Assembly: GCA_005281725.1 (NCBI GenBank)
Contig: SSBO01000001.1
Coordinates: 12,009,475 to 12,073,474 of the forward strand
Length of the DNA: 64,000 nt
Direction of reading: 5' to 3'
Source of the DNA: Wuchereria bancrofti
Lineage: Eukaryota > Nematoda > Chromadorea > Rhabditida > Onchocercidae
Positions 13,701 through 25,046 of this stretch are shown here, piece by piece. The notes beneath the pieces were generated by a model. It had not been told where the DNA came from. It saw nothing but the letters and a program-made list of their open reading frames with translations, and did not search any database. Made by a program: the position numbers and the translations under genes. Every line of letters starts with the position of its first letter. Within the stretch, counting starts at the first letter, position 1.

Positions 13701-14439
13701 ATGTGATGTGAGTACGCTTTTAAGTTCTATTTTTGGAAATCTTATGTGTAACGATAATATGAAGTGCTCATTCACTGTTTAATGTTTAAAAAAAAAAAGA
13801 AAAAATTGTTGCAAATTCTGTGAATGTTTTAGGGATGGAAATAACACGTTATCTATGGATTATCGCGTAAAATCATTTGACGGTAATAAAAGCACTGAAG
13901 ATTTAAAGAAGGAGCGACATCATCTTGAATATTTTAAGAGAAATAGAGTGAGAGATTTATTTGTTTCATTGCAGTAATATATTCTTGATCTGTGGGTAGA
14001 TTAGTAATATATGACAGTTTCTTTCTTATTCTAACAGAAATTATGAGATTTTTGACTATACTTCGGTTCTTTTTACAAATTCTCAATTTTTATAGTTTGC
14101 TGAAACTCTGGATCTTTATAATCCTTCTAAAAAAAGTTATAGAAAATTGATCAAAGGATACTGGATGAACTGACAGGTTGTGACGCACGAATTTTGATTG
14201 AATTTGAAGACGAATTAGATCGTTCCGGTAATTTCGACCTCATATTTCCCACCGCTGAAACGATTGATTACGTGAAGTACTATAACAGTCCGTTGACCTA
14301 CTCAAATTTGTTGTTGGCGCAATGGCAAGTGGAGCAAGAGGCACGTGGGCGTGAAATTGGCATAGGTATTTTGGAAGATATTTCGAGTAAAAGTGAACAT
14401 TTCGCTGATACAGACATTTTTGAAAATGCCAGCAGCTGA
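10797..14439 (+). CDS. ttll-4: tubulin polyglutamylase, TTLL4 type
   Basis: Adds glutamate side chains to tubulin tails (TTLL family). Exons: 10797-10952 (ATG at 10880; frame open upstream to a TTTCAG acceptor), 11146-11209, 11295-11401, 11667-11854, 12040-12231, 12445-12527, 12602-12730, 12902-13108, 13332-13449, 13595-13707, 13833-13947, 14143-14439. All phases agree; 561 aa from ATG 10880. The TTL domain spans about residues 75-440: PSLFSNVPPTIRF, HFPGAFHMGRKDRLW, the nucleotide-binding KPASARGTGISI (about 207-219), KFDLRLYVYVT, NKFMHLTNYSINK (about 287) and the metal-binding LEVNISPSLH (about 386), followed by ARILIEFEDELDRSGNFDL. This order and the tail match vertebrate TTLL4 rather than TTLL5/6. 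Exon 12602-12730 must use the second donor (CC|GTAATT); the earlier GTATCC breaks the frame. The N-terminus is short and poorly conserved, so an extra upstream exon is possible. Confidence 0.93.
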
Positions 14440-15954
14440 TAATGGCGGTTATTTTAAATTTAAAAATCTTGAATTTCAACCCAAAATTTGATTTTATTTT
14501 GCCAGCTATGGTTCTGAACTATATAGGATTAAATAATAGCATGTTGCGCATTGGTGTAACAGAAATTTCTTCTAGTACGGTCTGACTGTCAAGCTTATTT
14601 CATGATGTAGTACAACTTTTTACTACGTCAGTCCATCTAATATTCCTCTTATACAGGTTGTTATGTTCAGGCTTTTTATATTGCTCATGTTATATTGAAG
14701 CTGATCTAACTTGTTATAGAAATTTTATGCCTCATGTTTTTGTTTGATAACATTTTCGGATGTCTTCTTCTCTGCCAGAGTATCATGTGACATCTATGCC
14801 ACAAAATTTTCTATCTAACTACTTACCTTTTAGTGTTTGCCTTATAGTATATGTTCTAAAGTATAGTGCATTATTTCTCTTTTTGAAATTCTATGAAGTT
14901 CCAAAACATTGAAATGAAAAATTTATCCTTATTCTTAACGAAGGATAGAGTATCCAGCAATGAAGTTGCCACACTAAAGAAGAATTATTTCTGATAAAAT
15001 AAAGTGGCACTATAATTGATAAAACCTAAGAAGTGCAAGATTCATATATTTATTTTTAGGACTGTAACTGTTTTCACATTTAATTAGTTTTTAAAACTGA
15101 ACCGTAGCAACTATTTCATGCTACAGTTATATTCTAAATCCATATTACTTAGGAATTATTTCGATAGGAGCATATTTTGCAAAATATAATGTTTTATTTT
15201 CATCATTGGAAAAATTAAAGTTGTCTGGAGATTGTCGAAGAGAATCATATATCTAATGTTATAGCATATTCAAATTTAAACTTGATAAGAAATTGTACCT
15301 TCTACATATTTATTTATTTTACATGGCAGAATTGTTAGTTGTATTCTTGAACTTCTAAACTTCTTAATAACCTTAGCCAGTTAGATTTTGGCTGGAATTC
15401 TTTACGTAAGTGTTCTCATTTCAAGTCCTCATTTCCACACGCTGTGTTATCATTTGAGCGGTTTAATATGATTGCAGGACGCTTGAAATTTAAATTTTGG
15501 TGAAAGTTTAATCTGTTTTAAGATAAATAATTGTGTCAATATTTTGTATTGCTACTCTCTTATGTTTTCTTAACCATTTGCATTTTGAAGTTGCATACTA
15601 CATAATGTTTTGGGTGAGCTGATGATATTGTGCGTCTTTCACTGCATTATCTGTTTCACTAACTTATCACTCTTTTTCATATAGTCAAATTCCATTTTAA
15701 TTCGAGTTTCAACGACATTTCGCTTTGTAAATTGTTATTTTGCTTATTTTTAAATATAATAAATATCCATTTTAATGAGTGCCTTTTTGAAACGTTACAT
15801 TAAAACATGAAAATATATGACTTTGGCTTCGATAAATTCTAACTGGTTCTAAATCAGCAAATGGGTGCTTTAGAAGGAAAGTTTAAATTGTAGGTACTTG
15901 ATTCATGCTAAAAAGTTTTTGCAACACTTTGACTGATGTAAACAAAAATTTTAG
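14440..15954. other. 3' flank of TTLL4 or alternative intron
   Basis: AT-rich DNA with no exon I can support. If the orphan exon at 15955 belongs to TTLL4, this is the intron between the two alternative 3' ends. Confidence 0.4.
14998..15003 (+). other. candidate polyadenylation signal AATAAA
   Basis: AATAAA about 560 bases after the TTLL4 stop codon. Plausible 3' end, weak evidence in AT-rich DNA. Confidence 0.25.
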
Positions 15955-16059
15955 GTCACACTCGGTCCTTCCTCTTCTTCCTCTCCCGAAGATCTATCTG
16001 ATATGTCTCGGATGACAATTGACGACTTTCATACCTCAGAAAGTGGTACTATTAGATAA
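15955..16059 (+). CDS. orphan terminal exon, Ser-rich, downstream of TTLL4
   Basis: A clear acceptor (AAATTTTAG) is followed by a 35-codon phase-0 frame ending in TAA. It encodes VTLGPSSSSSPEDLSDMSR and then MTIDDFHTSESGTIR. Base composition is sharply more GC-rich and codon-like than the surrounding AT-rich DNA. No donor exon is obvious between 14440 and 15954, so the simplest reading is an alternative last exon of TTLL4. A phase-0 donor, CAATGGCAA|GTGGAG, exists inside the annotated last exon at about 14329 and would join AQWQ to VTLGP, but it is weak. It could instead be the last exon of a gene whose other exons I missed. Confidence 0.5.
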   Translation, partial: VTLGPSSSSSPEDLSDMSRMTIDDFHTSESGTIR

Positions 16060-18006
16060 CTGACTGCTTGATGAGTTGCAACATCTGAATAGTAATCTCG
16101 ACAGTTTGTGGAAATACGTCTAACCAAGTCCATTTAAGAAAGTCAGATATAAATGTAATAATCTTTAAACTGATGTTAGTTCTAAAATTAGAAATACTGC
16201 TTCGTTTTTAAATCTTAAACACAGAAAAAAGCAGAGGCAAATATCAAAATGTGAATACAGTAGAATCTTTTTTGCTGTTTAGCACAACTCAACAAAGAAA
16301 TAAAATTTGAAGAATTTTGTGTGATTCACATAATCTTTTACTGAACTCCAATAATTAACTGAATTTCCTCCAATCACTATTTCATTTCTATTACAAGGAA
16401 GAGATTTAGCTGTAGTTTCAATCATTCTCATACTTCAATAAATTCACTGTAATCAAATGAAAATTCGGTCTTTACTCTGAAATTAACTTAAATGATTCTT
16501 AATATGCTAACATATCATTCAAACGGCATATAACAAGTCTCAATGGTGTGACATAAAATTAATGAAAAGAAAAAATCACAAAGTATTAAGTAAGTTTTGG
16601 AAGAATAATCTGAACAATATCGAAAGCCATTTTTAAATGTAATCACAATTTCAGCCTTTAAAATCATAATAAATTGCCTATCTCCTCTCTCAAGTAATAC
16701 ACACCATAATCCTAATCCAACATTCGCCTCCATTCTCTGTTCATACTTTGTAAGATAACTACGGTAAATATGGTAAATAGTTCTGAGAAATATTCCGCTT
16801 ATTTTTCAAAAAACCCTCTAAGTAAATGTAAGATAAAGTATTCAACCTTACGTTTACTTCTTCTTCCTTTTGAGAAATAAAACATAACAATGTAACAATA
16901 ACAGAAATATTTACAGTGACTATATGCAAAGTTAATTTACACAGAAAAGCACATTAAGTAATATTTCTTTCAGAAAAACCAAAATAATTTTATGTGTCAA
17001 AATAATTTTCCATTAAATTCATAAAATAGGAATTCGTAGACTAAAAATTGTCTTATACGAATATTTTTTACAAAAATATATAAAACTGTTTTAGTTTTAT
17101 ATTTCAGGTGAGAAATTATTTATTCAACATCTCCAATCGTTAAGCTTATGTGTATTGTCTAGAATGTTATATTTCACTAACAAAAATTATATGCATTACT
17201 TAATATGTCGCAAGTTACTCCAAATATAAGTTTGGTTGCCCAATCAGACAACTAAACTCATATTCCATGCTTAGAAAGTTATAAGTTATTCAATTCAGCT
17301 TTCTTTATTGTGAACCAATCTTACTTGCAATGTCGAAATATTACAGAACTTTTCCAATATGACAATCATTCTTACAAGCAATTCACATAATGTTACAAAC
17401 CCGTCATATAAGATAAAGATCATTCAAGAATAACTCGAATCACTATAATCATTTGTTTTGCTGTAAGCTAATGCCCACTACATAAAAAGTCAAAACCACT
17501 GTCTAACATCAATCCTTAGCGACAGTAAGCTTTAAGCTTCAACTCGTACTCCCTTCACACTCCATCAATTTTTATTTAACGACAATCTGCAAACAATCTC
17601 AAGCAAATTGATATTATATTCTAATAATTGTTTTATCCAGACTTTACGTCAACCAATCACAATAGGGACTTCATTGTTAATCATACAAAAACTAACATTT
17701 CCCTGCATGCCTTTTTCAATTAATCATCAAGCCTAACATGCCGTCAAAACGAAACTTCAAAATAATGACTCAAAAATTTCTAAGCTGTACTATTTCATCA
17801 TCCAAATTTCAGACCAGATACAACAATCATTGACAGTACAGGTCAGAAAAGTATATGCAACAATTTTTAAATACTGATCGGATGCTTTACTACTTTCATA
17901 CTTTCAAGTCTTTCAAGTCAATTTTCATATCCAATTCCTTTCAAAAGCTCTTATGGAATAATTGTAGTACTACACATTCCTAATGATGGCAACTGAGAAT
18001 CACTGA
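16060..18006. other. intergenic region between convergent genes, no gene seen
   Basis: About 1.9 kb of AT-rich DNA lying between the 3' ends of TTLL4 (plus) and the IPI1/TEX10-like gene (minus). No exon-like segment with splice signals was found on either strand. Confidence 0.55.
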
Positions 18007-19930
18007 TCATTTTTGATGCTTTCGAATTAACCGATCATTGGGCAAATTCAGCGTATGCAATAAAGTGCGTATTCTCTGCGATAGGTTTCCATTTTTCAGT
18101 AGAGAGTTGATACCGGACAATATTTTTTTTAATTCTTCTTCGAACTGAGTAGTTTGAGACGAAGCACGAATTTGTAATAATACCTGCAATTTGAAGTTTT
18201 TGAAAATAAGACTTCAGTGCTACTAAAACTTTTTCAGTTGAAATCAGGATTAATGCATTATTTTTCAGATATTAACAATCAGTAAAACTTTTTTGAAATC
18301 AATCGAATATTAAACATTGGATGAAATAGGGAAAAGAGCGATTTAGACCATATAAACAATTCTAAAAACTTACTTTATTTAACACCCCAAATATTTCCGC
18401 CCATTCTTTTTCATTAGCAGAGGAATCTTCTTCTGATGCACTCATTAAAAATAGTGAAACAATTCCAGAAAGTGCTAATAAAAATTTTTCAGGTGAATAA
18501 AGTGATGACTTTGATGAGTGCTGTGGTTGTGAACCAAGCACACAAAAATCAATCAAAGGATGAGTGCTTGAAGCTAAGTTAATCCTGGTATGATGCTTAT
18601 TACGAATGCTAAACGATGCAACATGAAGAGGTCCAATTGCCACACATTCCTCCACCAAAAAAGCTTGCAAGAAAGCATGAACACCATCTAGCAACAACTG
18701 AAAAGAAAAAAACTCTTTAAAAATCATCAAGCCAATTGCATGAAGGACATTAAAAAAAATTTTTTTTTACAATTAAAATACCGGACAGTTTTATTTTTTA
18801 ATTTAATTTCATTTTAAACTTACAGTTAGCAGAAACATAAATTAAAGCTCAAATATATACATCTCCTTCTATTATAAACATTTTATAACCTATTCTGCAT
18901 TGAACAAATATATACTTTTTTTCTTCTAATCAATTCTTTCCTTTTCAGGCAGCTGGCATGATTCGCACCCCTAATGTGTGGAGTATTTAAATAAAAATAT
19001 TTCGAAAAAATTGAAAAATGTTCGCTCTGACCAAATTCAAGCCTCAAACTTCAAGCATCATAATAAAAAAAATTCTAAGAACCTTTCTGTTTGCTGGAAT
19101 TCTTTTACTATTCAGAAATTCCACAAATGAATCGAATAAATCGGCACTATTTCGACAAAGACCAGGATAAGTTCGCATTATGAGCGTTAGAATGGTAAGC
19201 GCATAGATCCGTACTCCCATTCTGAGATGTGTTAAAGCTCGAAGAGTATGGGCCATTAACAGGGTGAAATGGGATGAAATTGTCGAAGCATTCGTTGTGC
19301 ATAGTAATTCCAGAAGAGTACGCAGCTGAGCATGAAATGATGAATCGCTCTTCTGAAATTAATTGATAACTTATTACACCATTTGAAGTTTATTATTAAA
19401 TTTCGAGTGAAAAATGAGAATAACTTGAATCTCGAAATAACTTGAAATAGACGCTTAAGGAATAGCATTTGTCGTTTAAAAAACTTACATCACATGCGAT
19501 TAGACGCCCAATAGCCGGTATCAGTATGTGCAAATACTTCGTCATGAGTTCCGGATGTGAAGAAAGTAATTGCTTTACACCAATTACTGAATCTCGTCTC
19601 ATATTTAAATTATAATGGCCAAGTTGACGACATAGTTCTTCTAGCGATAAGCCACGATGCGATAAACAATGATTGTCACTTTTCGTTAATTGTTCCACGA
19701 GTACAACCTAGAACGCTTAAGTAAGCTAGTTTTCTAAACTTATTTTATATAAAATATAGAATTGTGCATTGATAATAAGTAATCCGTAATGTAACCTGAA
19801 TTAAATAGTTCCAAATATTAAAGAAACAAACTTTTTTGGACTGAATTCGTGTATCAGTTGTAGTAGTTTTCTTCAATTTTTTTCCAACTTTCAGCTTAAC
19901 TTTAGGGAAATCTTTCTTCTTTTTGCCCAT
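18007..19930 (-). CDS. IPI1/TEX10-like pre-60S ribosome biogenesis protein
   Basis: Five phase-0 exons: 19930-19832, 19707-19489, 19352-19083, 18697-18374, 18183-18007; 362 aa. It starts MGKKKKDFPKVKLKVGKK, the basic N-terminus typical of IPI1/TEX10, followed by helical-repeat segments: LCRQLGHYNLNMRRDSVIG, LLSSHPELMTKYLHILIP, HTLRALTHLRMGVRIYALTI and MRTYPGLCRNSADLFDSF, which form the conserved IPI1 N-terminal domain (about residues 45-195). The rest (EKFLLALSGIVSLFLM, ILSGINSLLKNGNLSQRI) is more diverged. In yeast and mammals this protein acts with IPI3/WDR18 and Rix1/PELP1 in the Rix1 complex on pre-60S particles in the nucleolus and nucleoplasm. Length is close to yeast IPI1 and far below human TEX10. 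The ATG is set by the conserved MGKKKKDF start. Assignment rests on the N-terminal half. Confidence 0.85.
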
Positions 19931-20167
19931 GGCACCAATAAACCTTAAATGAAAAACAGTTGGAGAAATCATCAATGATGAAAGTGAAAATTTTGATCAT
20001 CAGTGATAAAAACATAACGAATCACTTCATCATACCAACACTTCCAGCTCTGCTCACATTCTTCAGAGTAACTTATTCGGACCCAGAATTATCTGTGATC
20101 ATTCAAAAAAAAAAATCCCGTCAATTCAATAAAGAAAATACTGACGAAATATGGACCAAAATGAAAT

Positions 20168-20395
20168 ATGGCGATGGATTTTCTCGCCAAAACACCTTAT
20201 TTTTGGTGTCGACTTGACGATTTGCATCAAAAGCTTCAAATCAAAGACTACTGTTTCTCAGTAATTAACAAAAGAAATAGTGTAATTAAAGGGAAAACAA
20301 TTCAGTTGAAGGAACTAAAATCTGATAGCATAAGACCTAAAAAAGCAGAGACAGTTTATTCATGTTCTAAACAGAAACAACTGGATGAAGTTTGA
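20168..20395 (+). CDS. possible small protein, 75 aa, divergent from the IPI1/TEX10 gene
   Basis: A frame from ATG 20168 (MAMDFLAKTPYFWC) to TGA 20393-20395 lies in DNA more GC-rich than its surroundings. AATAAA follows at 20486-20491, about 91 bases after the stop, and an acceptor-like ATTCTTCAG at about 20061-20069 could receive a spliced leader. The product is basic and polar (LKELKSDSIRPKKAETVYS). Another frame (TYSDPELSVIIQKKKSRQ, reading through 20070-20217) overlaps it and looks equally codon-like, and an ATG at 20161 in that frame precedes this one. So the true product, or an indel error in the 11-A run at about 20105, is unresolved. I recognise no family. Confidence 0.35.
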   Translation: MAMDFLAKTPYFWCRLDDLHQKLQIKDYCFSVINKRNSVIKGKTIQLKELKSDSIRPKKAETVYSCSKQKQLDEV

Positions 20396-20815
20396 CAACT
20401 GTTAAACTAAAGTGAGCAGACATAATTTGCTTAGGATGCGTATTTCTTATGTTATTATGTTTGAAATTTTTGCAAAAATATCTGAATAAATATAATAGTC
20501 TATCGAAACAATGCCACAAACACCGATTTGATTACATTTTTATATAACAAAACAATGTACATAAAGCAGCAGTGCATAAGTATAAATCTAAAGGATTATT
20601 TCTGGATATCACATGAAGAAAAAACGACGCATATATCATACATATAATACATCAATTAGTGAAACATGATTAAAAGGAAAGCAAGTCTCGTTATCACGTT
20701 CACATCATATCTCCAAAAAATACAAAATACGTCGAAGGAATTTAATTTAATCCATTTCATTCCATCGAAATTCTATGCACAACAGCAAAACACAACTGAC
20801 ATTCAAAATTGAAAT
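20396..20815. other. short intergenic region, 3' flanks
   Basis: AT-rich DNA between the 20168-20395 frame and the 3' end of the HMG20 gene. It holds the candidate poly(A) signal at 20486 and nothing else I can support. Confidence 0.4.
20486..20491 (+). other. candidate polyadenylation signal AATAAA
   Basis: AATAAA about 91 bases downstream of the stop of the 20168-20395 frame. The spacing is typical for nematode 3' UTRs and mildly supports a plus-strand transcript here. Confidence 0.35.
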
Positions 20816-22986
20816 TCATGTAAAATTCACTTCCGACAAAGCCATTCGCACAGCAATCAAGTCTTTGCTGCTCGGGTTCTCGGTAACTAATTGCTTTAAT
20901 TTCTTCATGTAAGTATCAATATTCTGTGAGGTTGGATATTCTCCTACAAAATAATAGTTGACCATGAGCAATACTACAGAAGAATACCATTTCAAAAATG
21001 AAAAATAACGACCAGGACTCAAACTATTTCTACAGATCTTCCGATCATAGTTATAATGTTCGTGAAATAAGATAAATTTGAAAAAATTCGAACTTGATGA
21101 ATTATCATCTAAAGTGGTGGAAACTTTTACTACAAATAACCAAAGTTTACCATCAACAGAAACATATGCTAGAGCGTCAACCAATAGCTTTGTCCATCGT
21201 TGTTTTATTTTCGTAGACCACTGCGCTGCTCCAGATTGATGTCCATATATTAATTTCATCCTCTCTGACAGTCTACAAAATTCGGATTTCTACAATTTTG
21301 CTATATGATGCAAAAATCAACAATAAGAAAAATAGAACCATATCAATGTAAACGGTCCATGTCAGTCCAATTCCAAATTAATTTTGTAGAACAGAAGTCT
21401 TGTTTCATCAAAACCATCCACCTCATATGCGATATCAAATCTCCTTGATTAGGTTAAATATATCTGTGCTTACCATCACAAGCTTCGATAACAAAAAAAC
21501 TGTGTGGTAATGAACCTTACGGAAAAAAAATTATAAGCTCACTTTGCAATGTCAGCTTTGAGGAGGTCTTTTTCTTCTTGTAGAGCACTGACCATTTTCC
21601 TCAACTTTTTGCATTTACTTTCCTGGTCTGGAAAAAAAAAACTTTTGAAAACAAACTGATATATATAATATGACAGCTCTACGGTCTAGAAAATATTAAA
21701 TATATAGTGCATATAAACAACATTAACTAATGAAAAATAAGGTTAATAGTCCAAGTAAACAAATAAACCAAATGCTTATTCACTTAATAAAATTTAATAA
21801 AATCTTATTATGGCTGTAACCTCAATCATTTTTTAACAGAATAATTAAATAATATGGCATTTTTGTTGCCAATTTCATTTGAAATTCAATGGGACATTTT
21901 GGACCATACTTTTATTGTAGGCGAGAAATTCCTTGCTGAATATTGGAATGTCACCCGCAACAACTGCTTCATTTTTGTCTTCTTCCTCAAAAGCAAAATC
22001 TATTTTCACAATCGATAAAATTACTCCTAAAATCTTAATTATTCCCAAAAACAAAAAAGTTCTTTCTGAAGAACTAAGCAGGTCAAGAAGAGATTTACCT
22101 CATCATCATCGGACTTCACATCGCTTTTGCGCTTCTTCAATTCCAGCATCCTTTGCTTCATTAGTCCTTCCTTTTTAACTGAAACTCGATTTCCTTTCAA
22201 GTTGAAAGTTCATTTTACATATCACAATGAAATAATTCCTAAAATAATGAATCACTTCATCCTAATTTACTTTTTTACAAAACGATAGCTACGGTAATTA
22301 TGAAGAAAAGCGGCTTAAATTATTGAAGAGTAGAAAACAAAAAAATAAGTAAACCAAAGAAAGCATACAGTAGAGGAAAAATCAGCAAACCTTTGAATTG
22401 ATTATAAGCCTCCGTTTTTTTGTATTCTTCCATAGCTTTCTCATATTCCGCATGTTCCTTAGCTGATTTGTCAATATAGAACTGAGAAAGAATAAATACT
22501 GTTGATACCAACGTAACTTCAAATTATTTGAGAAAAAGTTAGAAGATGCAAATTTTACAACGACTGCCAAAATTTCGAAAGATTTGCTCTAGACTTTTGA
22601 AGAAAATCAAAGCCAACCTTCTTTTGATCATCCGGTAAAACTTTCCATTGCTTTCCAATATCAGCAAGAAAACTACGTTGACGCAGCGCCTCATGGCTGC
22701 CAGACTCCGTTAACTCTTTTCTTCGTGCACTGAATTCAAAAGTTTTCATCTTTTTGTGAGCTTATTTTCTACTTTTCCATACTGCTTTCACTTTGATAGT
22801 AATATTTCACTGTATAAAATTGACAGTAATATTTCACTTAATGTAAATGAATGCAGAAAGGACAACACACTTAACAAAATGAACATAAGCGGTACGAGGT
22901 CGTTTAGGAGCATTTTCATCGACATAGACAATCCTCTTTTTCTGACGTTTATTTTTCGTTGATAAGTTATGTGCCGTTGCGGACAT
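20816..22986 (-). CDS. HMG-box protein of the HMG20A/HMG20B family
   Basis: Exons: 22986-22876, 22749-22618, 22481-22391, 22178-22099, 21999-21910 (5' boundary uncertain), 21627-21543, 21272-21151, 20943-20816; about 275 aa. The HMG box (about residues 26-100) is split over three exons: NAPKRPRTAYVHF, RQRSFLADIGKQWKVLP, EYEKAMEEYKKTEAYNQF. The last motif is diagnostic of HMG20 (compare YQKTEAY). Then come a Lys-rich segment, the conserved DIPIFSKEFLAYNK, a coiled coil (KKLRKMVSALQEEKDLLKAD) and a C-terminal helix (TSQNIDTYMKKLKQLV) that also matches HMG20A/B. In vertebrates these proteins work with the LSD1-CoREST (BHC) repressor complex at neuronal genes, so a chromatin role is expected. The junction 22099/21999 is out of phase as read: exon 22178-22099 ends phase 0, while the next needs one extra base unless it begins at 21985 after a poor TTTTGAG acceptor. 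Confidence 0.9.
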
Positions 22987-25046
22987 TTGATAACTGCTAA
23001 AAGAAAGTAAAATATAACCACAAAATATAACTTCTATTTATTGATAGCAACAATCTAATATATTGATAATATTAAAAGATAAATAATTTACTTATATTTC
23101 TAATTACATCACAAAAAGTGAATTTATAGGTTACACGTGAATGTTCCTTATCATACGTAAATATTCCTTACGACAAAGACCAAAAATAAGAAATATACTA
23201 GATAAATAATGCCAGATGGACAATATGACAAGCACACGTATAATCTAAATGAAACTTATCTACCAAACTTAAGAATCAAATATAGAATCTTTACTGAATT
23301 TTGAAGATGTATTGAAGATATTACGGCCAGCACTGAAAATTTCAAATCCCATACAAAATATATCTTAGAAATGTTGATATTGGGAAATGGAAGAAGAGAT
23401 ATTGGAGAATATTTTATATTTGATATTAAACATTTATAAAGAAATTATATAGTCGCTATATATATATATCGATCTAACAGAAGTGCAACTATCCATCTTG
23501 TGAGATAAGGCTTTCAGTTCGGATCAACTGAAGACAAATTGGAAAATGTTAGGGACAAAAAAAGAAAAAAAGATGAAAGGATTGATTGGAGCCTTTCTTT
23601 ATCACAACAAACAGTCATATCACTCACTGATTCTTTAGTTAGTTAAAATTGTATCATTCATTGGCTCTTTGATTAGTTATCATATTGCTTATTAACTTCT
23701 CAATTTGGCAAATGAGTCCACGCATAATCATTCCAAACATACATTTAAGTGCATATGTTTGTATTTAATAATATGATAGAAATTCATTAATGACTGTATT
23801 TAGTGAAATACATGACCATCTGGCTAAAAGTTTATTTCAATTCATTTATTTCAAGAGATATGCGTTCTTCATACAAACATATATGCTTAGGCATGCAAAT
23901 GCACATTTTATGTGCTGCAATTTCATTTGAATTGAAGAAAAAGAACACACACATACATACACACGCAAAATATATATAGTTTGACAACTAGGAAAGATGA
24001 AATATTTAAAAAAAAGATACCATTTCAAGAGGTATATGTAGAATGATTCAAGTTAAAATATACTTTCTTTCGCTTTATCACTGCCAAATGCGTTGCAATA
24101 ACTTATCGAATTGTTCTAATAGCCAAAAAGAAGAAGCCTTATATGAAATACAACATTTAACATATAAAAATGATTCAAGTTTTGTTACTACATGTAACAA
24201 AAGTTATAAACATATAAATAAGCAACATTTTGGAAAAGAAAGGCACCATAGTTTTTACGATGAAGCCTGATTGTTAATACAGAGATAATATGTAGCACAT
24301 ATTTTGAAACGTAGAAATAGAATTTCTGGCACAATAAAGCACTATGAGAATGAAAGAAGGCATAAGAATGCATAGGATTTCAATTTTTTGAAGTAAAGTT
24401 CAACTTTACGTATAAAGTTGAATTAAAGAAGCCCATATTTTTTAAGTTTTCAAAATTACTGACAGTTAAAAGATTTTGAAATCTCTTTGAAAAATATTAA
24501 GGTTAAGCTAGTTGAGCTCAACTAGCTGGGTTTAGGTCTTTGAAATTCGAAAAGATATACAATTCAACAAACTGAAATTAATATAGCGTTCAATATAGAA
24601 ATGAAATAAATGAGGACCCGTTGCTACTGACACATAAACAACATTTCTGAAACAAAATCTCTACAACAAATCAATCACAATCATTGTTGAGATGATAAAT
24701 AACAATGTACAAATAAACTTTACAGTTATAAGGAATGGATACTGATAAAAGCGATTGTATGAAATTACTAGATCACTAATGTGATGTAGTCATGGTATAT
24801 GCACAACATGGAAGTTAAAATAAGCCATTGCCGAACTGATCTTAAAGAATGTCAAAAATTTTCTTAGCAAACTTAATAGAATTGCTAGCTAGCAGGTATG
24901 ACAGCAAAGAATGAGTGACATAATACTTAAGGCTTACGAACATCCCAGGAATTTCTTTCAAAAAAAACTACTTACCAAAAAAAAAGAAGAAAGAACAAAA
25001 AAATACAATAAATAGGCAACCAGAAAAGGACACTTCAGCCAAATAT
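22987..25046. other. intergenic region between HMG20 and the formin gene, no gene seen
   Basis: About 2 kb of AT-rich DNA with short AT and AC runs (TATATATA near 23460-23470, ACACAC near 23945-23965). It contains a 17-base inverted repeat at 24393-24409 (GTAAAGTT-C-AACTTTAC) and a perfect 22-bp palindrome at 24506-24527. A 75-codon frame at 24043-24270 has no splice support or recognisable motif. The HMG20 promoter should lie just above 22986. Confidence 0.5.
24506..24527. repeat. perfect 22-bp palindrome
   Basis: AGCTAGTTGAG followed immediately by its reverse complement CTCAACTAGCT, with no spacer. It lies in intergenic DNA 540 bases downstream of the formin stop codon. Function unknown; it may be chance or a dimeric protein-binding site. 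Confidence 0.75.
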
